Positions 10,490-20,977 of a DNA stretch of 64,000 bases are shown in pieces (within the stretch, counting starts at the first letter, position 1; each line of letters begins with the position of its first letter). The notes beneath the pieces were generated by a model. It searched no databases and was not told the origin of the DNA. It was given only the letters and a program-made list of their open reading frames with translations. This stretch comes from Leptobrachium leishanense (taxonomy: Eukaryota > Chordata > Amphibia > Anura > Megophryidae): the NCBI GenBank assembly GCA_009667805.1, contig CM019065.1, positions 16,504,952 to 16,568,951 of the forward strand. Reading direction: 5' to 3'. The position numbers and the translations under genes were made by a program.

Positions 10490-10970
10490 TCGTGTCAATA
10501 AGCTCATGCAATGTCACAGCATTTATTGGCGCCAGAGTGGCATTAATTTGTGGCCAAGATCTTGTATTGACGATGGGAGAGTCGCGGCGCTGCGTAAAGT
10601 CTTCTCCAGCACATTATCCCAAAGATTAACCTCCAATGGGGTTAAGGTCTGGACTGTGCGGTGGACAATCCATGTGTGAAAATGAGGTCTCCTGGTCCCT
10701 CAACCACTTTCGCACAATTTGAGCCCGATGAATCCTGGCATTGCCATCTTGGAATATGCCCGCTGTGTCATCAGGGGAGGAAAAACCCATTGATGGAAAA
10801 ACCTGCTCATTCAGTGTATTCAGGGGGTCACATCACCTCATTTTTTGGGCACAAGACGTAGCTGCACCCAGACCTGACCAACTGAAGCCACCCCAGATCA
10901 TAACAGGCCTGTACAGCCAGTCGAGACTTTTTTTTTGGCCAGGAATAAAATCTAAGCCAGGCAGTCCCAT
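10490..10970 (-). mobile_element. Decayed Tc1/mariner-type transposon fragment
   Basis: On the minus strand, CACAGTCCAGACCTTAACCC at about 10636-10655 encodes the HSPDLNPI block that carries the third catalytic acid in Tc1-like transposases. The stretch 10700-10910 reads in reverse as further degraded transposase (pieces such as VMIWGGF and FQDGNA), with several stops. No ends were found. It is a dead fragment. Confidence 0.7.
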
Positions 10971-11470
10971 CGCTTCCTCCTCTATCCCGATTGATCTATT
11001 AGTTAGCGTCTTCCATTACTATAAGGTCGGCGTCTTGACCGCTGAAGAAGTCTATTGACCTCCGGGCAGAATTAAATGGAGCGGATTACCAAGAGAGCTT
11101 TCCAAGGGTCACACGTCAGCCGCAACATAGCCTCGTACCGGATGCGACAGGTACCGCTGTGCAGAAAAACAAGCACTGTGCCTCGTGCACGCGATGCAAC
11201 GAAACGAGCGGCGCATGTGTCATAGCTAGGGTGACCAGATCGGCCATGTTTAAAGAGACACACCTAATTTATTCATGCTGACGGGCAGTCCATGAAAAAT
11301 GCTGCCACCCCGCAGCATGTAGAATCCATACATTACATGTAGGAAATAAAAAAGGAATCCCAAGCGACCTGCCTTGATTTCCTTCTTGCAGCATATGTAT
11401 TATACATATTGCAGGGCAGCACTTTAATCTGTGCTCCCCCTCTGCATGAAATGGGAAAACCGGGCCGATA
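10971..11470. other. Intergenic, nothing recognised
   Basis: No gene, array or dispersed repeat was recognised in this stretch. Confidence 0.4.
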
Positions 11471-11474
11471 CGGT

Positions 11475-11672
11475 CACCCTAGATCAGATTTGTGCATGCG
11501 CGTGCAGCTCTCATCCATCGCTCTGCGCAGGCGCTTCGGAACCTGTGTACGTAAAGTGTGCGCTGCGCAATGTGCGGTACCAGCGCTACACAAGTTGTAT
11601 AGGAGCACAAACTGCGCTGAAGAGGAGGAGCAGCACCGCGCGTCAAAGGAGAAAAGGTGAGTAAAATACACC
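11475..11672. repeat. Dispersed repeat family 'A', partial copy
   Basis: Contains GTGCATGCGCGTGCAGCTCT, CTGCGCAGGCGCTTCGGAAC, GTACGTAAAGTGTG and CAAGTTGTATAGGAGCAC, matching 20590-20740 in the same order. It ends AAAAGGTGAGTAAAAT, directly before the family B copy. Rich in CpG and potential GTACGTAAAG. Confidence 0.75.
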
Positions 11673-11680
11673 TAAAAATA

Positions 11681-12440
11681 GGGGTTATTCAAAGAACAGC
11701 GAATTAATGCACAAAATTGTAACGAACAGTGAATTTCCCCGGACGCTGCAACTTCGGCTTCATTCGGCTATTCAAAAATGTTGGCAACTTGCCAGCAAGT
11801 ACGGTGCCTGTTCGGCGGCAGTGAAATCCCCCATAGAGAAGCAATGCTTAATCTATTCAGAGACACGGAACAGCAGAGAAATGTCAGTGAAATGCCCCGC
11901 TGTTCAATGTTTTCATTCGGCAAGTTTAATCAGGCGAATCCCATAGGTTTCAATGTTAATAATATTCCCTTTTTAATCCAATATATAATAAACCGCTCAT
12001 TATAATATTCTGTAGTAAAGCGTCTCTATATTTATTCTTTCCTTTTTTTTTGCATTTTCTTGGTATTTATTCCTCGCCATTTTTTCTTCTTTTTCTTTCT
12101 TTAAATAGCGTTGTGTGTTTTTTTTTTCTTTCTGTATCAGACCTTCTGTTCGGCGGGTGCATTCAGCGATTTATTTTTGTTTCCGGCGGGTTATGGGATC
12201 GATTCGGCAGTTTCTTGATTTATTCGGTGGTTTTGCGGCAGTTTGAAGATGCGTTCAGCGGTTTTAAGAATCGATTCAGCAGTTTTTTGATTCGTTCGGC
12301 GGTTTTTCAGATGCATTCGATGAATCGGTTCGCCGCACTTCGGGACCCTGTGGTGAATGCTGAATTCACTGCAGGGTTGGGGAATTTAACTCGCCGAAGT
12401 GCAGCGAGCACTGACATGTCGGTGCTCTCTGAATAACCCC
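11681..12440. mobile_element. Family 'B' non-autonomous element with terminal inverted repeats
   Basis: It opens GGGGTTATTCAAAGAACAGC and closes GCTCTCTGAATAACCCC, so its ends are inverted copies (GGGGTTATTCA-AGA-C). Flanks are ATA on the left and TTA on the right, so no clear target duplication remains. The interior has the blocks shared with 6833-7093, 58326-59150, 39215-39400 and 28356-28508, then a run of TTCGGCGG/TTCAGCGG phrases at 12145-12330. An inverted CACTTCGGGGACCCTGTGGTG-type palindrome lies near 12338-12400. No coding region. Confidence 0.75.
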
Positions 12441-12644
12441 TTAAATAATCGCTGAGCAGAGGCGGTCACATGGTCTCAATAATTATTTAAGGACAAAAAA
12501 GGGAAAGCTATTATTTATTTGAGTAAAATACAGCAAATCGCTTTTTTTCCCCCAAAAAACCTAAATCGTGTTCTATTTTTTTTCCTTTTGTCGTCATTTT
12601 ATTTATTATATACTTGGTAAATTTTAAAGGATTCTGAACGTTCT

Positions 12645-12752
12645 AAAGCCAGATAGTTGTGTTTAAAGGTTCCGCCGGGTCCGTGGTGGATTCTCCGGCT
12701 CGGCTATCTGACCTGAATTGAGCGATTCTGCGCTCTGTAAATAATCCCATTG
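12645..12752. repeat. Possible family 'B' remnant
   Basis: It ends GCGCTCTGTAAATAATCCC, a degraded version of the family B terminal GCTCTCTGAATAACCCC. The rest is too diverged to be sure. Confidence 0.35.
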
Positions 12753-12834
12753 ATGTTGTGGGTGTGCACGGCCGCCTGGCCTCAGGACACTCTGTCACTC
12801 GCACTGCGTCCCTCCCCGTGTACGCAGACGGCCG

Positions 12835-12847
12835 GTTGCACGGTAAC
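12835..12847. promoter_or_regulatory. Possible RFX X-box upstream of the coiled-coil gene
   Basis: GTTGCACGGTAAC is an imperfect palindrome of GTTGC and GGTAAC half-sites, close to the X-box consensus GTTGCCATGGYAAC but one base shorter in the centre. It sits about 80 bp before the ATG at 12926, in a GC-rich, CpG-containing stretch with no TATA box, where RFX sites of ciliary genes typically lie. A chance match is possible. Confidence 0.4.
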
Positions 12848-12925
12848 GCGGCTTGTTTGGCTTTCCCTGACTGCGGACGGGCTCGTCTCTCTGTGATCCG
12901 GTCAGTAGTTTCTAGATCTGCGAGC

Positions 12926-13004
12926 ATGTCTCGTGCATTGTCCCCTGCCGGCGCAGATCAGGCGTCTCGCAGACCCTCACAATCCCCCCCAGGCGCGCAC
13001 ACAG
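12926..13004 (+). CDS. Coiled-coil protein, exon 1 (start codon)
   Basis: First of six exons of one gene (12926-13004, 18826-18950, 19219-19452, 19623-19750, 19911-19980, 20978-21115) that splice in phase to 257 codons plus stop. This exon begins with ATG in a fair context (GAGC before it) and codes a Ser/Pro/Ala-rich, presumably disordered N-terminus (MSRALSPAGADQ, then PSQSPPGAHT). The donor is GTAAGC at 13005. It ends one base into a Gly codon, completed exactly by exon 2. The start is the weakest part of the model: it is about 5.8 kb from exon 2, and an exon in between could have been missed. Confidence 0.6.
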
Positions 13005-13162
13005 GTAAGCTCTCTCTCTGCATCGTGTACTGGTATCAGTGGAGACAGCCGTCATGACCTTTCTGGACTACATATCCCATGATGCTTAGCCAACCTGTAG
13101 GCCATAGTCATCACTGTCCAACTTTTAACTGCTTCACATATTCCTATGAACTCTCCCAGTCC

Positions 13163-13324
13163 ACCCAGGAAGTATTCACACCCTTCATTTGCTTCACATT
13201 TCTTTAAGTTACCACCCCCCCCCCCATAAATCTGCACTCAGGACCACATAATGACAAAGCAAAAAAAAAAGGGTTTTTTTCACTATATATTGCAAATATT
13301 AAAAAGTAATCTAATGTTGACATA
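13163..13324. mobile_element. Tc1-like transposon terminal fragment
   Basis: Contains GGAAGTATTCACACCCTTCA, then a Tc1-type inverted-repeat interior: CATTTGCTTCACATTTCTTT, TCTGCACTCAGGACC, CATAATGACAAAGCAAAAA. It stops where the 27-bp array begins. The likely continuation of the same element is at 15785-15975. Interpretation from recalled Tc1 end sequences of fish and frogs. Confidence 0.55.
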
Positions 13325-14645
13325 ATCAGCCAGACTCGATTTAAATCCCTAATCGGCAAGACTCGATTTAAATCACTAATCAGCGAGACTCTATTTAAAT
13401 CACTAATCAGCGAGACTCTATTTAAATCACTAATCAGCGGGACTCGACTTAAATCACTAATCAGCGAGACTCAATTTAAATCACTAATCAGTGAGACTCT
13501 ATTTAAATCACTAATCAGCGAGGCTCGATTTAAATCACTAATCAGCGAGGCTCGATTTAAATCACTAATCAGCAAGACTCGATTTAAATCACTAATCAGT
13601 GAGACTCTATTTAAATCACTAATCAGTGAGACTCGATTTAAATCACTAATCAGCGAGGCTCGATTTAAATCCCTAATCAGTGAGACTCGATTTAAATCAC
13701 TAATCAGCAGGACTCGACTTAAATCACTAATCAGCGAGACTCGATATAAATCCCTAATCAGTGAGACTCGATTTAAATCCCTAATCAGTGAGACTTGATT
13801 TAAATCACTAATCAGCGAGGCTCGATTTAAATCACTAATCAGCGAGACTCGATATAAATCCCTAATCAGTGAGACTCGATTTAAATCCCTAATCAGTGAG
13901 ACTTGATTTAAATCACTAATCAGCGAGGCTCGATTTAAATCACTAATCAGTGATACTCGATTTAAATCACTAATCAGCGAGGCTCGATTTAAATCACTAA
14001 TCAGCGAGACTCGATATAAATCACTAATCAGCGAGACTCGATATAAATCCCTAATCAGTGAGACTCGATTTAAATCCCTAATCAGTGATACTTGATTTAA
14101 ATCACTAATCAGCGAGGCTCGATTTAAATCACTAATCAGTGAGGCTCGATTTAAATCACTAATCAGCGAGACTCGATATAAATCCCTAATCAGTGAGACT
14201 CGATTTAAATCCCTAATCAGTGAGACTCGATTTAAATCACTAATCAGCGAGGCTCGATTTAAATCCCTAATCAGTGAGACTTGATTTAAATCACTAATCA
14301 GCGAGGCTCGATTTAAATCACTAATCAGTGAGGCTCGATTTAAATCACTAATCAGCGAGACTCGATATAAATCCCTAATCAGTGAGACTCGATTTAAATC
14401 CCTAATCAGTGAGACTCGATTTAAATCACTAATCAGCGAGGCTCGATTTAAATCACTAATCAGCGAGACTCGATATAAATCACTAATCAGCGAGACTCGA
14501 TATAAATCCCTAATCAGTGAGACTCGATTTAAATCCCTAATCAGTGATACTCGATTTAAATCACTAATCAGCGGGACTCGACTTAAATCACTGATCGACG
14601 AGACTCGCTTTAAATCACTAATCAGCCAAACTCGATTTATATCCC
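13325..14645. repeat. 27-bp AT-rich minisatellite, about 48 copies
   Basis: Units of CGAGACTCGATTTAAATCAC followed by TAATCAG. Variants are CGAGGCTCGATT, TGAGACTCGATT, CGATATAAATCCC and CTTGATT. The variant order recurs in blocks of four to six units between about 13730 and 14540, showing higher-order amplification. Each unit carries the palindrome GATTTAAATC. It lies within intron 1 of the coiled-coil gene. Confidence 0.95.
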
Positions 14646-15309
14646 GTCACAGCAACTGGATACGTCCTACTGCCAGGCACAACCTGCCTTGCAGTAAGGG
14701 GTTAAACATCACTGTTTGTTAATGAAAGTGGCTAAGCAAAAAATGCTTTAAAAAAAAAACCAAACTGAAACATCAGCTGGATCTCCAAGAAAAACTTAAA
14801 ACACGGTTTTCTCCGAAGGTTTTTAAGTCATTCAGAAGATTTTACTTTCATGTTTACCGCTTTCTCCTCCCACTTTACAGTTTGAGCCGGTACAGATATA
14901 TTTCACTCAAAGTAACCTTTAACCCTAGCATTTAACCTTTTCACGCCGGGCACGTTTTGCTGGCGGGAGGGCTTGAACGCCGGCCAAGGCATACTAGTAC
15001 GTCCCCCCAGTTGACTGCAACGGTGGGCCCTCCTTTGAACCACCCTCGTTACGGTAATGTGTTTATTGTTTGTATATGTAGCTGCAGAACAATGAGATGG
15101 ATGACTTTCCCTGAACTTTGTTTATTTTATACTATTTTTACTGTTGATAAATTGCGTGTGATCACAGCTTGGGTAACTTGGATTAATTTAATTTGTTTAC
15201 CAAAAATGTCAATATTCCATGAATATACAGCCTCATGCTGCATAACTAAACTCTAATTCACGCTGAATGACCTTTTAACTATAATCCATCTTTGATGAAA
15301 TGCTTTTGG
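14646..15309. other. Spacer between two AT-rich arrays
   Basis: No gene is evident. It includes AAGGGGTTAAACATC (14696-14710) and CCTTTTCACGCCGGGCACG (about 14935-14953), phrases like those in family 'C' at 41905-42205, so part may be a decayed DNA element. Confidence 0.45.
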
Positions 15310-15730
15310 AGGAAAATCTATTAAAGTAAATCCGATTTAAATAAAAAAACAAACACGATTTAAATCAAATAAATCCGATTTAAATAAAAAAAAACACGAT
15401 TTAAATCAAATAAATCCGATTTAAATAAAAAAACAAACACGATTTAAATCAAATAAATCCGATTTAAATAAAAAAACAAACACGATTTAAATCAAATCCG
15501 ATTTAAATAAAAAAACAAACACGATTTAAATCAAATAAATCCGATTTAAATAAAAAAACAAACACGATTTAAATCAAATAAATCCAATTTAAATAAAAAA
15601 AAAACACGATTTAAATCAAATAAATCCGATTTAAATAAAAAAACAAACACGATTTAAATCAAATAAATCCGATTTAAATAAAAAAACAAACACTATTTAA
15701 ATCAAATAAATCCGATTTAAATAAAAAAAA
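15310..15730. repeat. 43-bp AT-rich minisatellite, about 10 copies
   Basis: Units of AAATAAATCCGATTTAAATA, an A-rich run, then CAAACACGATTTAAATC. Each unit contains two GATTTAAAT cores, the same core as the 27-bp array 670 bp upstream. The tail runs into T- and TA-rich sequence at 15725-15780. Confidence 0.93.
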
Positions 15731-15784
15731 ATCCGATTTTTTTTTTTAAAACAAATCAATATATATATATAATTTTTTTTTAAT

Positions 15785-15975
15785 CCGCCCTGGACAAAGT
15801 TATTCACACCCTGGACTCTGTACATAATGTACTCTTTGGCAGCGATTATGGCCTCGATTTTTCTCCTATTGCCCATATTCATCACATTTATTGGATATGA
15901 CACAAAGGTCCCTGTATGCTGATAATGCAGACCCCGTGTGACATTGTGCGATATAAAGGACGCCATCTGGAGTTC
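15785..15975. mobile_element. Tc1-like fragment, probable partner of 13163-13324
   Basis: Reads GGACAAAGTTATTCACACCC, then TGTACTCTTTGGCAGCGATT and ATGGCCTCGATTTTTCTCC. This is the phrase order seen in Tc1-like elements a few tens of bases inside the terminal repeat. Between the two fragments lie about 2.4 kb made mostly of tandem arrays. Confidence 0.5.
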
Positions 15976-16099
15976 AGAACCTTTTCATCCCAGCAGTATT
16001 TATCTAAAGGATAAAACATATGAAAAATTTAAAATAAGCAAAAATGCATTATTTTTATTACCTAGGAACAGCAATTTTTTGTGAAAAATGGCATATTTT

Positions 16100-16390
16100 A
16101 ACATATGATTAGTTGGTGGTCAGGATGTGACCCACCCCCCCCGAATCTGGTGAAATTGGGGAGTAAAGTGAAAGAGTTTCCTCCACTACATCCAGAAGCT
16201 GGGGTTTTTGAATTTCTTCGCTGCCGGTCACCAGATCGGTCACTAGTGATGTCACACGCAGAGACCAATCGCTGTAGCGAGCGTTCTCAGAGAGGCAGCC
16301 AATGGATCTGATCTGTGCATGCGCGTGTGGCTCCGACCCATCGCCGTTCAGAGGCTGCCAGCAGGATCTCCCCAATTATTTAGAGGCGAT
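16100..16390. repeat. Dispersed repeat family 'A' copy in intron 1
   Basis: Runs GTGGTCAGGATGTGACCCAC, TGAAATTGGGG, CCAGATCGGTCACTAGTGAT, AGCGAGCGTTCTCAGAGAGG, TGATCTGTGCATGCGCGTG. A C-run lies at 16133-16141. Truncated relative to the copy at 20345. Confidence 0.75.
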
Positions 16391-17160
16391 AAAAAGGGTA
16401 CTCGATTTTTCAATACAATATGTATTTTAACGCATAGTATGTTTAGTTGTTTATTATGATTCATATGAATGTGATAAGAATATGTTTTCAACAACAAGTA
16501 CTTGGTATGAAAGGGATAAGATGACAGAACTGGGCGATTCTATGGTACAAGTGACGCATCACCACGACACCAGTCCTCAATGAACGCCCCATTTTAGAAC
16601 GCTGCCCACATTGTGTAGTTTGTCGGAGATTACGTTAATGTTCATAGTTTATAGGCCAGTTGGTGCTTGTGACTGAGTTCCGGGTCCTGACATGAACCTC
16701 TCTGCCAAGGTCTCTCATTTGGCCCCAGGCACAGCCCGGTGAGGAGAAGCGGAATTGTGATTAGATCAACTAAGCATCAGAAATTAACAGTATCTACGGG
16801 TCTCCATAACCGCGCCATCTTCATGTTTATCACATGCCGACTCTAGATTAAAGGCTCCGGGTGCCCACATGTCACGTTTAGGAGAATGAAGCCACAGGTC
16901 TGCTTGGCATATACCAACGCCATGTTACATACGGAATGCCCACTCTTATTTGGCACAGGCCAATTCTAGCTAAATGTCACACCCTATGGTGTTTTATAAA
17001 TCTTTTTGCACCCTGTCATGTCTCCCTTCCCTCCAGTGACCAGGGATGCTCCTGTTTCATATCTGTTCTTGTGGAGCATTGCTGTGGGTGCACCATTCTG
17101 GCAGCGGTATTATGTGTTTCCTTTCTATGTTCCCAGCAAGCACAGGACCCCTGGTGCCCC
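16391..17160. other. Intron 1 sequence, nothing recognised
   Basis: Apparently non-repetitive intron sequence. No exon with conserved features was recognised. Confidence 0.45.
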
Positions 17161-17164
17161 CATT

Positions 17165-17985
17165 CATCTTCTGGCCAATGGTGTTCTTAGTCCGTCGGAC
17201 CGTTCCTCTTGGCTGCTGGCCAGTAATGTTCCTAGTTTGTTCCTCTCGTCTCTTGGTCAATGTTGTTCCTAGTCCATTCCTCTCGTCTCCTGGCCAGTAG
17301 TGTTCCTAGTTTGTTCCTTTTGTCTGTGGGTCAATGTTGTTCCTAGTCCGTTCCCCTCGTCTCCTGGCCAGTAGTGTTCCTAGTTTGTTCCTCTCGTGTC
17401 TTGGTCAATGTTGTTCCTAGTCCGTTTCTTTTGTCGCCTGGCCAGGACAGCCATCAGGGTGTGACAGCCCATGAAATGTTCAGGGGCCTTGTGGCTCCAG
17501 GACACCCTAGCCCTTATGAACTGTGCCCTGCTTATCTACATGCCACAAATGTAAGGGTTCCTCCACGCCACCCAGGACTGGCCCGGCAAGATACCAATTT
17601 ATTTCCCACTAAGTGCACCCTGACCCCTCACTGAGGGAGTGCTGAGTATGATCTACACCATGTAGAGGTGCAGGAGGCAAAATATTTTATTAGTGACGGA
17701 GGGCAGCTAAGGGAAGGGGCCCCAACCAGTGGTTTAGTAAGGGGCAACATGAATTCTGATGGCAGCCCTACTCCTGGGCAGTGGTATTCCTAGACTTTTC
17801 CTCTCCTCTCCTGGCTAGTGGTGTTTCTAGTCAATTCCGTCTGTCTACTGTCCAGTGATGTACCTAGCCCCTTCTGCTTGTCTCCTGGCTAGTAGTGTTC
17901 CTATCCATTCCTCTAGTCTCCTGACTAGTGATGTTCCTAGTCCGTTCCTCTAGTCTCCTGGCCTGTGATGTTCCTAGTCAGCGTT
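17165..17985. repeat. Diverged ~35-40 bp tandem repeat split by about 320 bp
   Basis: Phrases such as AGTGTTCCTAGTTTGTTCCT, then CTCGTCTCCTGGCCAGTAGT, recur at 17165-17450 and again at 17775-17985. The middle part (about 17450-17775) lacks the motif and looks like an insertion or unrelated sequence. Confidence 0.7.
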
Positions 17986-18281
17986 TATAAGGACTTCCTC
18001 TTCCCTTTGTCATTGACCTGTTGTGGATTTCCCCTTCAGGGCATTATACTGTTGTCAAGTTGTCTTCTGGTATTTTGACCTTGGCCTGTTTTTGTCTCTG
18101 TATCTCTCCTGCCCATGGCCTTGTGTTTGCGATATTCTCCTGCCCTGGACCAGTTCTTGTTTGTCACTTGCCAATTTGAGAAAGTTACTCACAGCAGGGA
18201 GCACACACAGAAACAACATTTACATAAAGTTCAACAAATGGGTGCTCTTGGGGCTAGTGGACAAACTACAAATGATACCTT
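17986..18281. other. Intron 1 sequence, nothing recognised
   Basis: About 300 bp with no recognised element, ending at the MITE that follows. Confidence 0.4.
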
Positions 18282-18434
18282 CATAAACCAAAATGGCACC
18301 AGGCACTCTCGAAAAAAGTGTCATTTATTGAAGACACACTACGTTTTACTGAAAGGTCCATGTGACTGAAACGTGACATGTCCTCAATAAACGTCACTAT
18401 TTTCCTGGAGTGCCTGGTGCCGTTTTGGTTTATG
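18282..18434. mobile_element. Short MITE with ~27-bp inverted ends
   Basis: The left end CATAAACCAAAATGGCACCA plus GGCACTC is mirrored by the right end GAGTGCCTGGTGCCGTTTTG plus GTTTATG. Inner inverted phrases: AAAAGTGTCATTTATTGA against TCAATAAACGTCACTATT. 153 bp, no coding capacity. Class not determined; no target duplication is obvious. Confidence 0.75.
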
Positions 18435-18725
18435 ACAATTCGACATAACACAATGTGCCGGTTCTTGTTGGTCACATGACTATCCTAGATAACGCATAGT
18501 GTGCCTGTTCTTGTTGGTCACATGACTATCCTAGATAACGCATAGTGTGCCGATTCTTGTTGGTCACATGACTATCCTAGATAACGCATAGTGTGCCGGT
18601 TCTTGTTGGTCCCATGACTATCCTAGATAACGCATAGTGTGCCGGTTCTTGTTGGTCACATGACAATTCTACTTAATGCATAGGGTGCCGTTTCTTGGTG
18701 TCCCAGGACAATTCTAAATATGACA
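18435..18725. repeat. 46-bp tandem repeat, about 6 copies, next to the MITE
   Basis: Units of GTGTGCCGGTTCTTGTTGGT, CACATGACTATCCTAGATAA, CGCATA. The first unit begins right at the MITE edge (ATGACAATTCGACATAACAC). Confidence 0.88.
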
Positions 18726-18825
18726 CAGAGTGCACGTTTGACACCAAGAATGTCTAAGAATTTCCCAAAAGTGAATTAAACTTAATCCAAACAGAGCCAT
18801 TTGTAATCTACTTTCTCCTTCACAG

Positions 18826-18950
18826 GAGTCTCAGAGGCCATTTCAGACCGTTATCTGCACCACGATGGCTGCAAGGAATGTGCCAGTCTAAAGGATATGG
18901 TTGAAGAGCTTCATCAGGAGAAAGAAGAAGCTCTACGACAGGAGAGACAG
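18826..18950 (+). CDS. Coiled-coil protein, exon 2
   Basis: Acceptor TTCTCCTTCACAG ends at 18825. Reads GVSEAISDRYLHHDGCKECA, then SLKDMVEELHQEKEEALRQE and RQ. The DGCKECASLK segment has a Cys-x2-Cys pair and precedes the first predicted coiled coil (heptad-like L/M/L spacing with many Glu/Lys/Gln). Donor GTTGGT at 18951, phase 0. The 125 bp take up exactly the two bases left by exon 1. Confidence 0.8.
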
Positions 18951-19218
18951 GTTGGTAACCTTGGGCTTCTTCAGATATCAGGTGGGAACCATCGTGATTT
19001 GGACTTTCTCAATCAACAAATGCCTTCAAATGTTGTACCTTGGTCCATCCTTAGATATGGTCATCGTGTATGTGGTGGTCAGTTCCTGTCTCTGTACCAA
19101 CCAGGTTTTCTGAAAAAGGACTTATGAAAAACATCTTGTACTGGGTCACCTGGGGCCACCATAGCTCAATGTATGGATTTCAGTTGCCGTGTTTTTATTG
19201 GCATATAATGTGCTTTAG

Positions 19219-19452
19219 ACTTTCAAAGACCGCCTGGAAGAGATAGCTCAGAACCGGAAACATCTAGAGAAAGAACGCATGGTTCTTCTACGTCACAAGT
19301 TAGAACAGGAGATGGAGGAGAAGATGGAAGTCCTAATCCAGAACTGGAAGATGGAATCTGTGAGATCAATAGACGATGCCTGTGAGGAGACGCGTAGGGA
19401 GGCTGAGAGAGAGCGAGCCCTGGAACTTCAAAGAGCGCGGGAGGAGGCTGAG
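19219..19452 (+). CDS. Coiled-coil protein, exon 3
   Basis: Largest exon, 78 codons, phase 0 at both ends. Acceptor TGTGCTTTAG ends at 19218; donor GTGAGA at 19453. Reads TFKDRLEEIAQNRKHLEKER, then MVLLRHKLEQEMEEKMEVLI, QNWKMESVRSIDDACEETRR and EAERERALELQRAREEAE. It is almost wholly charged and helix-forming, with leucine-type heptads: a long alpha-helical coiled coil with no catalytic motif or membrane segment. Confidence 0.85.
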
Positions 19453-19622
19453 GTGAGAACCTCTAAACCAGGGTATCCATGAATAGGAACAGTACCCGCT
19501 CCCCTCACATACACTACTACACCGTGCCTTGTATACAAAGCACAGACAGCGCAGTGCCAGCCTCCCCCTCACACACTACTACACCATGTTATGACCAAAG
19601 TTTTTACAATATTTCTATGCAG

Positions 19623-19750
19623 ACTCGTTGTATGGAACGTCTACAGGAAGCCGTGTCACTGGCCAAAGTAGAGGAACGCAGGATATCAGAACAAGAGATC
19701 AGTCAGCTGGAGAGCAAGCACCAACAGGCTCTACAAGCCGTGCATGAAAA
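19623..19750 (+). CDS. Coiled-coil protein, exon 4
   Basis: Acceptor ATTTCTATGCAG ends at 19622; donor GTAAGG at 19751. Reads TRCMERLQEAVSLAKVEERR, then ISEQEISQLESKHQQALQAV and HE, plus two bases of a Lys codon. It continues the coiled coil. The EAVSLAKVEERRISEQEI phrasing recalls the EAVEKARAEERHIAQEAI segment I remember from vertebrate C6orf163, which is a weak, unchecked hint at family membership. Confidence 0.85.
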
Positions 19751-19910
19751 GTAAGGAGCACCTCTATTCACTAATTCCAGCTCTGCGCGCTTGGCCACAC
19801 GCACAGCCGCACTCATGCACACAGGTGCGCCTGCACACACACACTCCTGTACTAATCCCAGCTGTGCGCTCACACTCTCAGGATCTTATGATACTTTCTT
19901 CTCCTGTCAG

Positions 19911-19980
19911 AGTTTACACCGTGCAGGAGCAGTTGAAAGATGTGAGACGAGAGAAGTTGGATTTTGAATGCAAATTTAAG
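19911..19980 (+). CDS. Coiled-coil protein, exon 5
   Basis: Acceptor TTCTCCTGTCAG ends at 19910. One base completes the Lys codon, then VYTVQEQLKDVRREKLDFEC and KFK follow, ending phase 0 at donor GTAATA (19981). The exon is 70 bp. It is helical and charged, continuing the coiled coil. Confidence 0.82.
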
Positions 19981-20344
19981 GTAATAATGGTATGCGTGTC
20001 CTCCGCCTCTCCCCTGAGGTCTAGCTCCTCCGATTGCGCCTTTACAGACTCTTTTCTAACTCTAGATTCTCGTCTTTGCTCAGCTCTACCATTTCCCTAA
20101 AACTAGTCGTATCGCATTATAAATCTAGCTCCTCCCATTTCCCTGATAGCTGTATCTTCACTCCTCCCCCTGGGCGGTGTCAGCACTTCCGACAACTTTC
20201 TGGTTTTTCCCATCTCCTTCCTTGTCCCCAGGTGTTTTTGGTTCTCTCTCTCCGGCTCGAGACGTAGTTTTGTTGTGTGCTCTCAGCATTTCGCTATGGT
20301 GGGAAGCTGTGAAACTTTTATTAAATGGGTCACGCTAGTCCTCC
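19981..20344 (+). other. Intron 5, first part
   Basis: Pyrimidine-rich intron sequence. No exon or repeat was recognised before the family A copy. Confidence 0.5.
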
Positions 20345-20800
20345 TCACCACGTTATCTTTTTAAAGTGGTCGGGATGTGAGCTGCCCCCCCCCTCGGTCC
20401 TGCCTTGGTCTAGTGAAATCACTGGGTGTAGTGGACGAGTTTACTCCATCCCAACCAACATAACCGGCATCCTGGATTTTGAATTTCCTGGCTGACTGTC
20501 AGCAGATCGGTCACTAGTGATGTCACACACACAGAGCGGCTGACGTCACCCTCTGACACCAATCACTGTAGCGAGCGTTCTCAGAGAGGCAGCAAAGGAT
20601 CAGATCTGTGCATGCGCGTGCAGCTCCGATCCATCACTCTGCGCAAGCGCTACGGAACGTGCGGATGTAAAGTGTGCGAGTCCATAGCGCTGTGCAATTT
20701 GTGAATCCTAAACTACGCAAGTTGCAGTGGAGCACATACTGCGTAGAAAAGCTTCAGGGACTTCCAGGTTCTATCTTGGAACACCCCAAGAATGAGGACC
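20345..20800. repeat. Dispersed repeat family 'A', longest single copy
   Basis: Runs from TTTAAAGTGGTCGGGATGTG (20362) through CCAGCAACCGG-like phrases, GGTCACTAGTGATGTCACAC, GAGCGGCTGACGTCACCCTC, AGCGAGCGTTCTCAGAGAGG, ATGCGCGTGCAGCTCCGATC, CTGCGCAAGCGCTACGGAAC and CTACGCAAGTTGCAGTGGAG to AAAAGCTTCAGGGACTTCCA. Shared order with four other copies gives a family consensus of roughly 450 bp. It sits inside intron 5 of the coiled-coil gene. Confidence 0.8.
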
Positions 20801-20977
20801 TAAATGAGGGGCCAATTCCTTTGAAATTTAGATATACAATGCACACCCACCTACACACACACCTATGAGTCTGATCCTAGAAGCTCCATGTTCCCCACCT
20901 TCATCTCTTTCCTCCATGTCTGTCTCCCCTCCATACCTTTCACTGACCTCCTGCCTTTCACGTGTCCCCGTCCCCAG

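Noticed and set aside
13325..14645. CRISPR-like array of regular 27-bp repeats
   Set aside because: There are no spacers: repeats abut directly, and the context is a vertebrate intron.
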